A DNA stretch of 64,000 nt, taken from assembly GCA_010202465.1 (NCBI GenBank), contig CP047919.1, positions 372,001 to 436,000 on the forward strand. The letters are read 5' to 3'. The position numbers and the translations under genes are program-made. A model generated the notes under the pieces. The model was not told the origin of the DNA and searched no databases. It saw only the letters and a list, made by a program, of their open reading frames with translations. Source of the stretch: Candidatus Saccharibacteria bacterium oral taxon 488 (GTDB lineage: Bacteria > Patescibacteriota > Saccharimonadia > Saccharimonadales > Saccharimonadaceae). Shown here piece after piece: positions 42,923 through 51,559 of the stretch (position 1 is its first letter; every line of letters starts with the position of its first letter).

Positions 42923-43575
42923 TGAAACCAGCTATACTATTTGCCACCAGAAACCCAGGCAAGTATAAAGAATTCGTCGCCACGTTTCACAACTTCGATC
43001 CGTTAGTCTCAATCATTTCGCTAGCAGACTTGAGCTATCAAATCCCCGATTGTATAGAAATGGGCGTAACATTTGAACAAAACGCCCTCTTAAAGGCACG
43101 ACATACGAGGTGTTATCTACGCGAGGATGATAAAAACTTAATAATTATTGCCGACGACTCAGGCATGGAGATTGAAGCGTTAAACGGTGAGCCTGGCGTA
43201 TTTACAAGACGCTGGAATGGTAACGAGATGAGTGATCAGGAAATCGTGGACTACTGCCTGAAAAAGCTTAAAAATAAGACAAACAGGCGAGCGCAATATA
43301 CAACGTGTCTTGTAATAAATTTCCCTGATGGCCGTGAGGAGGTAATTTTTGGAGAAAATTCTGGCGTTATTTTAACTGAGCCACGAGAGGAATCACGACT
43401 CAAAGGTATGCCATTTCGGGAGTTATTCTTCGTACCCGAACTTAATATGATGTTTCATGAAGTACGCGAGCTGCCGAAGTTAAGACGCAATGGATATCTG
43501 CTTGGACATGAAGTTACAGTCGAAACATGCGCTGGTGTAATACAGAAGAATCGGCATGTTTCAGTACACTCCTGA
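42919..43575 (+). CDS. RdgB/HAM1-type dITP/XTP pyrophosphatase
   Basis: 218 aa. Start FATRNPGKYKEF, catalytic IADDSGMEIEALNGEPGVFT and RRWNGNEMSDQEI are HAM1 signatures. It removes deaminated purine nucleoside triphosphates. The C-terminal ~30 residues are longer than usual and less conserved. Start could be 42919 or 42922. Opposite in direction to the ribosomal genes it interrupts. Confidence 0.85.
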   Translation: MMKPAILFATRNPGKYKEFVATFHNFDPLVSIISLADLSYQIPDCIEMGVTFEQNALLKARHTRCYLREDDKNLIIIADDSGMEIEALNGEPGVFTRRWNGNEMSDQEIVDYCLKKLKNKTNRRAQYTTCLVINFPDGREEVIFGENSGVILTEPREESRLKGMPFRELFFVPELNMMFHEVRELPKLRRNGYLLGHEVTVETCAGVIQKNRHVSVHS

Positions 43576-43596
43576 GCTTAACTCAATTATCGTACA

Positions 43597-43633
43597 ATAA
43601 AAAGCGCCCGGAGATTATTTCCCCGAGCACCTT
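43597..43633 (-). terminator. Terminator after rpsH (end of the first ribosomal unit)
   Basis: Minus strand GTGCTCGG / CCGGGCGC (two G-U pairs) with flanking A-T pairs and TTTTTATT. Confidence 0.75.
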
Positions 43634-43654
43634 TCTTTGCCGACAAAGCGTAAT

Positions 43655-44056
43655 TTAATACACCTTCAACAACAATTCACCACCAAGTTTCGCCTTGGCT
43701 GCTTCAGCGCCGGTCATGACGCCTTTTGAGGTTGAGATGAGTACTAGACCGCGGCCGCTTTTCACCTTTGGAATCTCGGCTACACCGACGTAGACACGAC
43801 GACCTGGCTTTGAGACACGGGTGATCTCGTTGATGGTGCTGTTGGTGCCTTCTTCGTTGATAGTCACCACCAGCACACCGCGAGGCTTGGCATCCTCTAG
43901 TTTAACATCCGCGAGGTAGCCGTTTTTGACTAATTGTTCAGCGATGACTTTTTTCATCTTGCTGGACGGAACACGAACTTCCGTCTTGCCAACCAGTTTC
44001 GCATTGCGAATGCGCGTCAGAAGGTCGGCGATTGGGTCTGTAGTTTGCATAGACAT
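43655..44056 (-). CDS. rpsH: Small ribosomal subunit protein uS8
   Basis: 133 aa from the ATG at 44056 (AGGAG 8 nt upstream). DPIADLLTRIRNAKLVGKTE at the start, GRGLVLISTSKGVMTGAEAA at the end. In E. coli S8 represses this operon; here rpsH closes the unit. Confidence 0.97.
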   Translation of the reverse strand: MSMQTTDPIADLLTRIRNAKLVGKTEVRVPSSKMKKVIAEQLVKNGYLADVKLEDAKPRGVLVVTINEEGTNSTINEITRVSKPGRRVYVGVAEIPKVKSGRGLVLISTSKGVMTGAEAAKAKLGGELLLKVY

Positions 44057-44076
44057 TGTCGAATCTCCTTTCCTTC

Positions 44077-44346
44077 TTACCAACTACTCTTTGTTATGCC
44101 TGGGATTTCGCCCTTGGCTGCTTTTTCGCGGAAATTGATGCGGCTCAGGCCAAACTGGCGCATGTAGCCACGTGGACGGCCGGAAATGCTGTCGCGGTTC
44201 TTGTGCCGAGTTGGGCTCGAATTGCGAGGCAGTTTCTGCAAACCGTCGAGGTCGCCAAGTTCTTTGAGCTCAGCGCGCTTCGCAGCGTATTTTGCGATCA
44301 TCTTCAGACGCTTTTTGTCGCGAGCGACCATTGATTTCTTAGCCAT
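44077..44346 (-). CDS. rpsN: Small ribosomal subunit protein uS14, long zinc-free form
   Basis: 89 aa. [40 protein letters not shown] and [20 protein letters not shown] are S14 features; no CxxC ribbon. The ATG overlaps the stop of the small acidic ORF (TAATG). Confidence 0.96.
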   Translation of the reverse strand: MAKKSMVARDKKRLKMIAKYAAKRAELKELGDLDGLQKLPRNSSPTRHKNRDSISGRPRGYMRQFGLSRINFREKAAKGEIPGITKSSW

Positions 44347-44510
44347 TAATCATTACCTCCGTCTAACTCAACTGTACGCTCATCATCTGGGATACCCCAA
44401 CCTTCTTGCTCGGGTGTCCAGTCCTCTGGATCAATCGCACCCCAACCTTCCTGTTCAGGTGTCCAATCTGCATAGTGTTCAGGATTGAGGCTATTAATAG
44501 TTTCGCTCAT
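44346..44510 (-). CDS. Acidic 54-aa protein with tandem WTPEQEGWG repeat
   Basis: 54 aa, strongly acidic. Begins [14 protein letters not shown], then two near-identical units, [15 protein letters not shown] and [15 protein letters not shown], and ends [11 protein letters not shown]. The codons of the two units differ at several third positions (for example CCT/CCC, CAG/CAA), so the repeat is old or protein-level constrained. It is coupled on both sides: TAATG with rplE before it and TAATG with rpsN after it. No family recognised. Candidate ribosome-assembly or regulatory factor, made with the ribosomal proteins. Confidence 0.8.
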   Translation of the reverse strand: MSETINSLNPEHYADWTPEQEGWGAIDPEDWTPEQEGWGIPDDERTVELDGGND

Positions 44511-45094
44511 TACCTGACGCCTCCTTTCTTCTCAAACGGCATGCCAAATTTCTCCAGCAAGGCTTTTGATGCTTCTTTGTTGCCGTTCTTGATGACAAAT
44601 GTTACCTGCAACCCGTGCAGAATCTGCGTTTCTTCGAAGGTCAACTCTGGGAAAATTGACTGTTCGATGATGCCCAGGTTGTAGTTACCACCCTTGTCAA
44701 ATTTCAGGCCAACGCCGTGGAAGTCGCGGACGCGAGGTAGGGCTACGTTAATCAAGCGATCCATGAACTCATACATCCGAGCACCACGTAGGGTTACGCT
44801 AACACCAATTGGTGCACCCATACCTTTACGGATGCTAAAGCCAGCGATTGACTTCTTTGCCTGGCGGGCAACTGGTGCCTGACCGGTGATCTTTGCAACA
44901 GTGTTTTTGACAATTTCAAAATGACGCTTGTCATCTTTCTTTTTGCCGGTGCCAACGCTCACGATGATCTTTTCCAAAGCTGGCACTTGGTGCACGTTCT
45001 TTAGATCTAGTTCGGCTTGCAGTTCCTTCAGGTATTTCTCCTGGTACAAGGCTTTCAAGCGAGGAGCTGGCACGACGGTTTTCTTCTCTGCCAT
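44510..45094 (-). CDS. rplE: Large ribosomal subunit protein uL5
   Basis: 194 aa. VPALEKIIVSVGTGKKKDDK, IAGFSIRKGMGAPIGVSVTL and RVRDFHGVGLKFDKGGNYNL are L5 features; binds 5S rRNA. Overlaps rplX and the acidic ORF by single bases. Confidence 0.97.
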   Translation of the reverse strand: MAEKKTVVPAPRLKALYQEKYLKELQAELDLKNVHQVPALEKIIVSVGTGKKKDDKRHFEIVKNTVAKITGQAPVARQAKKSIAGFSIRKGMGAPIGVSVTLRGARMYEFMDRLINVALPRVRDFHGVGLKFDKGGNYNLGIIEQSIFPELTFEETQILHGLQVTFVIKNGNKEASKALLEKFGMPFEKKGGVR

Positions 45095-45414
45095 TATTTA
45101 ATCTCCTTATTTTTTGCTTGGCGAGCGACGCGAGTTTTGCCGCCGTCAGCGTTCTTTACTAAACCAACCCGGCTGGTTTTGCCTGACTTTTCGTCGACAA
45201 CCAGCGCGACTTTGCTGATATCCATCGGTACGTGGATATCTTTCTTGCCGCCTTTTGGATTGTACTGGCTTGGCTTGACGTGGCGGTGTCCGACACCAAC
45301 ACCCTCGACCAAAACAGTCTGATCTTTGGTGTTAACTTTCAGGACTTTACCAGTCGTACCCTTATTTTTACCAGCAATAATTTTTACGGTGTCATCTTTG
45401 TGAATACGAGCCAT
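45094..45414 (-). CDS. rplX: Large ribosomal subunit protein uL24
   Basis: 106 aa. KOW motif KIIAGKNKGTTGKVLKVNTK near the start, then GVGVGHRHVKPSQYNPKGGK. Stop/start overlaps with rplN and rplE. Confidence 0.96.
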   Translation of the reverse strand: MARIHKDDTVKIIAGKNKGTTGKVLKVNTKDQTVLVEGVGVGHRHVKPSQYNPKGGKKDIHVPMDISKVALVVDEKSGKTSRVGLVKNADGGKTRVARQAKNKEIK

Positions 45415-45782
45415 TAGAGTACCTCCGGAGCTAGGCTGACGATCTTCATGTAGCCCATGTCGCGTAGTTCGCGTGGTACTGGGCCGAAGACACGGGTAGC
45501 CTTTGGCTGCTTGTCATCGTTGATAATCACCACGGCGTTGTCATCAAAGCAAATGGTTGAGCCGTCTTTGCGGTGGATTTGGTCGCGGGTGCGAACCACC
45601 ACAGCCTTGACGACAGATTTCTTTTTGACGTTGCCGGTTGGGCTGGCGTCCTTGACTGAACAGACGATCACGTCACCAACGCGAGCGTAGCGGCGGCGGG
45701 TACCACCGAGGACGCGGATGCACAATACTTCTTTGGCACCCGAGTTGTCAGCTACCTTGAGGCGAGATTCTTGTTGGATCAT
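45414..45782 (-). CDS. rplN: Large ribosomal subunit protein uL14
   Basis: 122 aa. [20 protein letters not shown] and [20 protein letters not shown], then [20 protein letters not shown]: typical L14. Overlaps rpsQ by 4 nt. Confidence 0.97.
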   Translation of the reverse strand: MIQQESRLKVADNSGAKEVLCIRVLGGTRRRYARVGDVIVCSVKDASPTGNVKKKSVVKAVVVRTRDQIHRKDGSTICFDDNAVVIINDDKQPKATRVFGPVPRELRDMGYMKIVSLAPEVL

Positions 45783-46090
45783 TTGTCGTCCTCCTTGGTC
45801 TCTTCCTCAGCTTCGCCAGAAACTTCAGCCTTTAGTTTGATAGAACCGCGAGACTTCTCAATCACCTTGACCAGCGTAAAGCTCTTGGTCTTGGAAATTG
45901 GGCGGGTCTCTTCGATTTGCACCTTGTCGCCTTCGCCTGCTTGATTGGTCTCATCATGAGCAGTGTACTTGCGAGTCACGGTGTACTGTTTGCCGTAGAG
46001 CGGATGCGTTTCGCGGCTGGTGACCGTCACGGTGATGGTCTTGTCGCGCTTGGCACTCGTTACGACGCCAATCAGTGTTCGTCGGGCCAT
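45779..46090 (-). CDS. rpsQ: Small ribosomal subunit protein uS17
   Basis: 103 aa. [20 protein letters not shown] and [20 protein letters not shown] match S17; an acidic ~20-residue tail ([14 protein letters not shown]) is extra. Confidence 0.96.
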   Translation of the reverse strand: MARRTLIGVVTSAKRDKTITVTVTSRETHPLYGKQYTVTRKYTAHDETNQAGEGDKVQIEETRPISKTKSFTLVKVIEKSRGSIKLKAEVSGEAEEETKEDDK

Positions 46091-46296
46091 TATTTGCTCT
46101 CCTTTTCGTTAATTTGTGTCAGCAGGCGTGCGATGTCCTTGCGGAGTGAGCGCAACGCTTTTGGATTAACTAATTCGCCAGCAGCGTGAGAACGTTTTGC
46201 TTGAAGCAGGTCATTTCGCTTTTCGGCGAGTTCCTTCTTCAAATCATCAACGGTCTTCACAACTGCTGCTTTTGCGGTTTTCTTTGTCTCAGCCAT
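46090..46296 (-). CDS. rpmC: Large ribosomal subunit protein uL29
   Basis: 68 aa, two helices: DLKKELAEKRNDLLQAKRSH and NPKALRSLRKDIARLLTQIN. N-terminal Ala/Lys lead is slightly long. Overlaps rpsQ and rplP by one base. Confidence 0.95.
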   Translation of the reverse strand: MAETKKTAKAAVVKTVDDLKKELAEKRNDLLQAKRSHAAGELVNPKALRSLRKDIARLLTQINEKESK

Positions 46297-46709
46297 TATG
46301 CGTCCTCCCGCTTGATGAACTTACATTTGACTGGTAGTTTGTGGCTCGCTAGGCGCATTGCTTCGCGGGCTACTTCCTCTGAAACGCCCTGCATTTCAAA
46401 CATCACTGTGCCGGCCTTCACCTTAGCAACAAAGAACTCTGGATTACCCTTACCACCACCCATCTTCAAACCAAGTGGCTTGCGAGTAACTGGAGTGTGT
46501 GGGAAAATCCGGATCCAAATCTTACCACCACGCTTGATGTAGCGGGTCATTGCCTGACGAGCAGACTCGATTTGGCGGGAGTTGATGCGCTCGTTTGATT
46601 GTGATTGCAGTGCAAAGTCGCCGAACGCGATGTAATTACCACGGGTTGCTTGACCACGGTTTTTACCGATGCGCACTTTGCGGTGCTTGGTTTTCTTTGG
46701 TAACAGCAT
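46296..46709 (-). CDS. rplP: Large ribosomal subunit protein uL16
   Basis: 137 aa. [40 protein letters not shown] and [20 protein letters not shown]; the central loop approaches the peptidyl-transferase centre. Confidence 0.97.
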   Translation of the reverse strand: MLLPKKTKHRKVRIGKNRGQATRGNYIAFGDFALQSQSNERINSRQIESARQAMTRYIKRGGKIWIRIFPHTPVTRKPLGLKMGGGKGNPEFFVAKVKAGTVMFEMQGVSEEVAREAMRLASHKLPVKCKFIKREDA

Positions 46710-47345
46710 TTAGCGACTCCTTTCTCCCTTATAAATCCACACTTTCACGCCGATGATACCAGCTGGTGTCTGGGCGCGAGCACAGTGGAAGTCAATATCA
46801 GCGCGAAGGGTGTGCAGTGGCACTGAGCCTTCAATCACCTTCTCGCGGCGTGCCATTTCAGCACCGTTCAAACGACCAGCCACCTCGATGCGGATACCTT
46901 TAGCGCCAGCACTCATGGTGTTTTGTGCGGTCATTTTGGTTGCGCGGCGGAAGTTGATACGGCGTTCCAACTGGCGGGCGATGTTCTCAGCCACCAATTT
47001 AGCCGCCAATTCCGGTCGACGCACTTCTTCGATGTTGATGCGAACCGGTGACCCGACGATCTTCTCAACTTGCTTTTTCAATTCATTCACACCCGCACCG
47101 CCACGGCCGATCACCACACCAGCTTTCGCCGTGTGAATGGTTACCGTGATCAAGTTGGCACTCCGCTCAATCTCAATGCGATTGATGGTTGGGCGTGAGG
47201 CAAATTTCTTCTCAATCAATTCGCGGATTTCGTGATCCTGGCGAATTGCCTCCGCAAACTCTTTCTTATTGGCCGTAAACCAACGAGAGCTCCAGTTCTT
47301 GTGAACTTGTAGGCGGAAGTTGATTGGATTCACTTTTTGACCCAT
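46710..47345 (-). CDS. rpsC: Small ribosomal subunit protein uS3
   Basis: 211 aa. GQKVNPINFRLQVHKNWSSR at the start, KH domain with VVIGRGGAGVNELKKQVEKI, and C-terminal LHTLRADIDFHCARAQTPAG. Forms part of the mRNA entry channel. Confidence 0.97.
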   Translation of the reverse strand: MGQKVNPINFRLQVHKNWSSRWFTANKKEFAEAIRQDHEIRELIEKKFASRPTINRIEIERSANLITVTIHTAKAGVVIGRGGAGVNELKKQVEKIVGSPVRINIEEVRRPELAAKLVAENIARQLERRINFRRATKMTAQNTMSAGAKGIRIEVAGRLNGAEMARREKVIEGSVPLHTLRADIDFHCARAQTPAGIIGVKVWIYKGERSR

Positions 47346-47810
47346 TTACTTCTCCTCCTTTTTTGCCGTGGTTTCGGCGGCTTTTTTCGCTGCAGGCTTG
47401 GCAGGTTTGGTCTCTGCTTTAGCCTTGGTCTCTGGTTTCTTCGCAGGCGCTTTCTTTGGCTTCTCGGTACCAGTTACTTCAACCAAGATGTTTGACGTCT
47501 TTTTCTGGAATGGCAAGGCACGGCCGCGTGACGCTGGCTTAAAGCGGCGCAGGCGTGTACCAGTGGTAACGCTCAACGTGGTAATCACCAAACTTTTGGC
47601 GTCCAGACCGTGGTTGTTGATGGCGTTTGCCTTGGCACTGTCGATGGCCTTTTTGACAGGCATAGCAGCGCGTTTTGGCACGTGCTCCAAGATAACCAAT
47701 GCATCAGCGACGGTACGGCCACGTACCAGCGCAGCCACCAGGCTAACCTTGCGTGGTGTTTGGTCAACACCTTTGGCGTAAGCGCGAACAGTATACGTAG
47801 TATCAGCCAT
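47346..47810 (-). CDS. rplV: Large ribosomal subunit protein uL22 with long Ala/Lys tail
   Basis: 154 aa. Core YAKGVDQTPRKVSLVAALVR and RLRRFKPASRGRALPFQKKT; the last ~45 residues are Ala/Lys/Pro repeats (KKAPAKKPETKAKAETKPAK), longer than in most L22. The tail would extend from the ribosome surface or tunnel exit. Confidence 0.96.
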   Translation of the reverse strand: MADTTYTVRAYAKGVDQTPRKVSLVAALVRGRTVADALVILEHVPKRAAMPVKKAIDSAKANAINNHGLDAKSLVITTLSVTTGTRLRRFKPASRGRALPFQKKTSNILVEVTGTEKPKKAPAKKPETKAKAETKPAKPAAKKAAETTAKKEEK

Positions 47811-47812
47811 GA

Positions 47813-48079
47813 TTACTTCTTATCCTTTCCGCCGTGCTTACGGAACTTACGGGTTGGACTAAACTCACCGAGTTTGTGGCCAACCATGTTTTCGGTAATC
47901 AGCACTGGCACGTGCATCTTACCGTTGTAGACAGCAATCGTTCGACCGACCATTTCTGGGGTGATAGTCGAAGCGCGCGCCCACGTTTTGATAACGGTTC
48001 GATCGTCAAGGCTGAGAGCAGCGACTTTTTTCGCAAGCTTCACATCGACGAATGGACCTTTCTTTAATGAACGACTCAT
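47813..48079 (-). CDS. rpsS: Small ribosomal subunit protein uS19
   Basis: 88 aa. [20 protein letters not shown] and [20 protein letters not shown] are S19 signatures. Confidence 0.97.
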   Translation of the reverse strand: MSRSLKKGPFVDVKLAKKVAALSLDDRTVIKTWARASTITPEMVGRTIAVYNGKMHVPVLITENMVGHKLGEFSPTRKFRKHGGKDKK

Positions 48080-48085
48080 CGTGAT

Positions 48086-48925
48086 TTACCTCTTCCTCTT
48101 CGCGTCGTGACGCGTGCGTACGATTAATTTATTTGAGCCTTTGCGGCGGCGAGTTCGATAACCCAGCGTCAATTGACCCCATGGCGTACGTGGTGCTTTA
48201 CCAGTACCGTGGCGACCACCGTCACCACCACCATGCGGGTGATCTGCAGCGTTCATGACGACACCGCGAACCGTTGGGCGAATACCCTTGCGGCGGCGGC
48301 GACCAGCTGAACCGATTTTGACGTTCTGGTGCTGGACGTTACCGACTGTACCGATGGCAGCGGTTGCTTCCAAGCGAACTTTGCGAACTTCACCAGATGG
48401 CAATTTGATGGTTGCGTAATTGCCTTCTTTGGCCATCAACTGAGCCTTGGCGCCAGCAGCGCGCACCATTTGCGCACCTTTGCCGGCAGTCAGTTCAATA
48501 GCATAAATCATCGTACCAACAGGGATGGCAGACAATGGCAGGCGGTTTGAGGCCTCAATTTGCGCTGTCTCGCCAGTCTGAATCGTCTTGCCCTTAACCA
48601 TCGAGGTGTCGGCCAACACGTAGTGGTACAAATTGTACTGATCTTTCACTCGAGCGATGCGCGCTGAGCGGTTTGGATCGTACTCAATTTCTTCAATTGT
48701 CAGCGTCAGGCCAGCCGGCAAATTGTGGTTCACCAAACGGTAGTGACGGCGAACGCCACCGCCGCGATGACGCACGGTGATGCGGCCTTGGTTGTTGCGG
48801 CCAGCATTTTGCTTTTTGGCTTTGGTCAGACTTTTGAGCGGTTTTTTCGTCGTAATGTCCGACAAGTCCTGGCTCGTCATGCCGCGACGAGCAGGAGTGG
48901 TTGGATTGTAAGCTTTCACTGGCAT
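48086..48925 (-). CDS. rplB: Large ribosomal subunit protein uL2
   Basis: 279 aa. GRITVRHRGGGVRRHYRLVN, PIGTMIYAIELTAG-type centre, and RGVVMNAADHPHGGGDGGRH near the peptidyl-transferase centre. Confidence 0.98.
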   Translation of the reverse strand: MPVKAYNPTTPARRGMTSQDLSDITTKKPLKSLTKAKKQNAGRNNQGRITVRHRGGGVRRHYRLVNHNLPAGLTLTIEEIEYDPNRSARIARVKDQYNLYHYVLADTSMVKGKTIQTGETAQIEASNRLPLSAIPVGTMIYAIELTAGKGAQMVRAAGAKAQLMAKEGNYATIKLPSGEVRKVRLEATAAIGTVGNVQHQNVKIGSAGRRRRKGIRPTVRGVVMNAADHPHGGGDGGRHGTGKAPRTPWGQLTLGYRTRRRKGSNKLIVRTRHDAKRKR

Positions 48926-49245
48926 TACTTGGTCTCCTCCATCTGCTGCTCTACTGCGTCAAACACATCGAGCTTATCGCCATCTCTCAGCGTCACGTAA
49001 GCTTTCTTCCAGTCCTTGCGCGTAGTCGTGCCAGGATAGCGGTTTTTACCTCGTGAGAAACGCACAGCTTTACCGTCTTGGACCAAGGTTTTCACCTTCA
49101 GGACAGTAACGTCAAATTGCGCTTCAACTGCTGCTTTGATCTCGTTTTTATTCAGGTTGAGCGGAACGCGGAACACGTAGACGCCATTGGCGCTCACGGC
49201 GTAGGCTTTCTCGCTAATGCGTGGGATAATTGTCATCTGTTTCAT
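48925..49245 (-). CDS. rplW: Large ribosomal subunit protein uL23
   Basis: 106 aa. IPRISEKAYAVSANGVYVFR and the NRYPGTTTRKDWKKAYVTLR loop; docking site at the tunnel exit for trigger factor and SRP. Overlaps rplB by one base. Confidence 0.96.
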   Translation of the reverse strand: MKQMTIIPRISEKAYAVSANGVYVFRVPLNLNKNEIKAAVEAQFDVTVLKVKTLVQDGKAVRFSRGKNRYPGTTTRKDWKKAYVTLRDGDKLDVFDAVEQQMEETK

Positions 49246-49246
49246 A

Positions 49247-49846
49247 TTACGCTTCCTCCTTACCCAGCCACTCAGTGATTACTGGCAGAGCTTTCGGGGT
49301 CATGACAATAGTATCCGCATTCAGAATGTGGTAGACGCTGAGGTAGCTCGCGCGGATTACCAATACGTTCTGAATGTTGCTTGTGGCACGCATCAATTCT
49401 GGCGTCTTTTCGTCGACGACGATCAATACGCGGCGCTCAAACTTGTTGTCAGCCAAGAAGGTTGCGACCTCTTTGGTCTTGCCGGTCGTCTTGATGTCTT
49501 TGACGACGATCTTCTTCGCTTCATTGGCCACCGTCAAGGCTTGGCGAATTGCCACTTTCTTGGCGGTCTTAGACAATTTTTTGGTGTAGTTTTCGTTGCC
49601 GCGTGGGCCAAAGACCACACCACCACCGCGCCAGATTGGGTTACGGCTTGAGCCAAAACGTGCTCGACCAGTTCCCTTTTGCTTCCATGGCTTTTTACCA
49701 CCACCAGAAACTTCACCACGCTGCTTAGTGGTTGCGCTTGCCTGGCGGGCGCCCGCGAGATAGCTGTCATATGCCAATTTCAACAGTTCGTGGTTTGGCA
49801 CTTCAACAGCGAAAATGTCTTTAGGAAGTTTGGTTGATTCAGCCAT
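49247..49846 (-). CDS. rplD: Large ribosomal subunit protein uL4
   Basis: 199 aa. ARQASATTKQRGEVSGGGKK and KPWKQKGTGRARFGSSRNPI form the tunnel loop. In E. coli L4 represses the S10 operon; whether that holds here is unknown. Confidence 0.97.
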   Translation of the reverse strand: MAESTKLPKDIFAVEVPNHELLKLAYDSYLAGARQASATTKQRGEVSGGGKKPWKQKGTGRARFGSSRNPIWRGGGVVFGPRGNENYTKKLSKTAKKVAIRQALTVANEAKKIVVKDIKTTGKTKEVATFLADNKFERRVLIVVDEKTPELMRATSNIQNVLVIRASYLSVYHILNADTIVMTPKALPVITEWLGKEEA

Positions 49847-50460
49847 TACTTGTTACCTCCTAAAATGATCAGCCCTTTTCGTGGCCCAGGCACAGCACCC
49901 TTCACCCCGATCAGATTGGTCTCTGGATCAACATATGCCACTTCCAGGTTCTTGACGGTAACACGCTCGTGACCCATGTGGCCAGCCATCGTCTTACCCT
50001 TGAACACTTTTTGTGGATACATCGAGCCAATTGAACCTGGCTTACGAGTATTACCTTTACCACCGTGCGTCTTGCGGTGACGCTTAAAGTTGTGGCGTTT
50101 AATGGTTCCAGCGAAACCTTTACCTTTGCTGGTTCCGGTCGCATCGACAGAATCGCCGACTTCGAACGCGGAAACGTTGATTTCATCGCCAACTTTGAGC
50201 CCCTCAGGGATCTCGTCGACGCGGAATTCCCGAATGTGCTTCGGGGTCACTTGGGCTGGATTGACGTGTCCAGCCACGGCCTTGCTCAGGTTCTTACCCT
50301 CTCCATAAGCGACCTGCACCGCATTGTAACCGTCGGTCTCGACAGTCTTCACCTGAGTCACGGTGACAGGGCCGGCTTGGATCAGCGTCACCGGAATGGC
50401 TTTGCCGTCTTCAGCCAAGAGCTGGGTCATACCAAGTTTGGTACCGAGAAGTGTTTTCAC
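49846..50460 (-). CDS. rplC: Large ribosomal subunit protein uL3 (GTG start)
   Basis: 204 aa. MKTLLGTKLGMTQLLAEDGK at the start, KRHRKTHGGKGNTRKPGSIG and GHMGHERVTVKNLEV. The start codon is GTG (50458-50460) with GAGGAAAA upstream. First gene of the block: rpsJ (S10), which usually heads this operon, is not here. Confidence 0.96.
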   Translation of the reverse strand: MKTLLGTKLGMTQLLAEDGKAIPVTLIQAGPVTVTQVKTVETDGYNAVQVAYGEGKNLSKAVAGHVNPAQVTPKHIREFRVDEIPEGLKVGDEINVSAFEVGDSVDATGTSKGKGFAGTIKRHNFKRHRKTHGGKGNTRKPGSIGSMYPQKVFKGKTMAGHMGHERVTVKNLEVAYVDPETNLIGVKGAVPGPRKGLIILGGNK

Positions 50461-50603
50461 TTTTCCTCACTCCCACTTAAATACTCCTGATGACGTGCGG
50501 TTTCTGGGTTCTGAGTGAGGCGTTCATGACAAGCGCTTCAACTATAACCAGACCTGCTCATTCATCAAGGAGAACAGTTGATATTACGCGTAATAGAAAT
50601 TAC
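50461..50603 (-). promoter_or_regulatory. ~145-nt leader of the rplC operon
   Basis: Minus-strand leader from the promoter at 50610-50639 to rplC. It holds two short ORFs: 50542-50565 (MNEQVWL) and 50477-50527 (MNASLRTQKPHVIRSI), neither with a strong ribosome site, and a TTCTCCTT tract complementary to Shine-Dalgarno sequences. No clear terminator hairpin. It may be the binding site for an autoregulatory protein, but nothing specific is seen. Confidence 0.4.
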
Positions 50604-50609
50604 CTTGTG

Positions 50610-50639
50610 ATTGTAGCATATGTGGCGCTCTAAAGTCAA
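50610..50639 (-). promoter_or_regulatory. Promoter of the rplC-rpsH ribosomal unit
   Basis: Minus strand -35 TTGACT (50634-50639), 18-nt spacer ending TGC, -10 TACAAT (50610-50615). One of the strongest promoters in the window. Confidence 0.85.
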
Positions 50640-50726
50640 CGCTAGAAACACCTCTGGGGAGATAGCTTGGGCACAGTAGTCATACCCTATTTTATTATTT
50701 TATAAATAGTGCTACAATGTTAACCT

Positions 50727-51452
50727 ATGACTGTCAATATCTTGCAACGAGCCGGTGAGTTTGCTCGTTTTGTGGGTCAGAATGATCCAGATAAATTACT
50801 CGAGGTAAGAAACCCTGCGCGTAGATTACTTTTACAAGGAGCAATGGCTACAAAGTTACTGCCACTATTGTTTGGACGCTACTATAACCGTAAGGATTAT
50901 TCTCCCATAGAACGCTTCGGTTTGAGTGTTATTGGTCAGGGCCACCACTCCATCGCCGCCCATGATCCCAAGACAGATACAGTAATAAAATTTCATTATC
51001 GTCACTCTAATCACACCGAGGCAGAAATGGAGCAGATGGTGCGAGAGCTTGAAGGCAAACAACAAAAGTGCTTATCAGCGCTTGGAGCAATCGCGGTCAG
51101 TCAAACGTACGAGATAGATAGTTCTCCGTACAATCCATCGCGGCCAATAATTATCGCCCGCCAGCAATTTATACCAACGAAGCGCGCCATAATGTTAGCC
51201 GATATACCAAGACAAGGTATAAGGTCTATCCCCGATATCCGAGAGTTTATGGCTGGTAATACAAAAATGCTCTACGGACATAAGGCAGTGGCCGACATAT
51301 TTGGACACGGGAATCTAGTAGTTAATGATGACAATGAGCTTAAACTTGTCGACCCGATACCACTAGTTGCCGAGGAAGCTTCCCAAGCACGATATCACGA
51401 GGCAAAAAACATTGTCAAAGAAATGTCCGACGCGTTAGTATGCAACCATTAA
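50727..51452 (+). CDS. Unrecognised protein with kinase-fold-like motifs
   Basis: 241 aa. I do not recognise a family, but the motif order recalls protein kinase/aminoglycoside phosphotransferase folds: a Gly-containing loop VIGQGHHSIAAH (68-79), a Lys on the next strand (TVIKFHY, K88), a possible helix-C Glu, and HGNLVVNDDNELKLVDP (194-210), which resembles the catalytic HGN/DxxN and metal-binding D of APH enzymes with D209. The usual catalytic Asp before the loop is not obvious. Extended -10 TGC-TACAAT ends 8 nt before the ATG (leaderless). Confidence 0.6.
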   Translation: MTVNILQRAGEFARFVGQNDPDKLLEVRNPARRLLLQGAMATKLLPLLFGRYYNRKDYSPIERFGLSVIGQGHHSIAAHDPKTDTVIKFHYRHSNHTEAEMEQMVRELEGKQQKCLSALGAIAVSQTYEIDSSPYNPSRPIIIARQQFIPTKRAIMLADIPRQGIRSIPDIREFMAGNTKMLYGHKAVADIFGHGNLVVNDDNELKLVDPIPLVAEEASQARYHEAKNIVKEMSDALVCNH

Positions 51453-51510
51453 TATGGCGCGAGCTACCCGCTCGATCCCGATAGCAAGCACTCTGAGGAC
51501 AGCTACTAAA

Positions 51511-51539
51511 TACCGCCCCGATAAGGAGCGGCATTTTTT
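51511..51539 (+). terminator. Terminator between the kinase-like gene and fusA
   Basis: CCGCCCC / GGAGCGG (one mismatch) then ATTTTTTA on the plus strand; a weaker T-run exists on the minus strand, so it may serve fusA too. Confidence 0.65.
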
Positions 51540-51559
51540 AGCATTGTTATCACTACACC

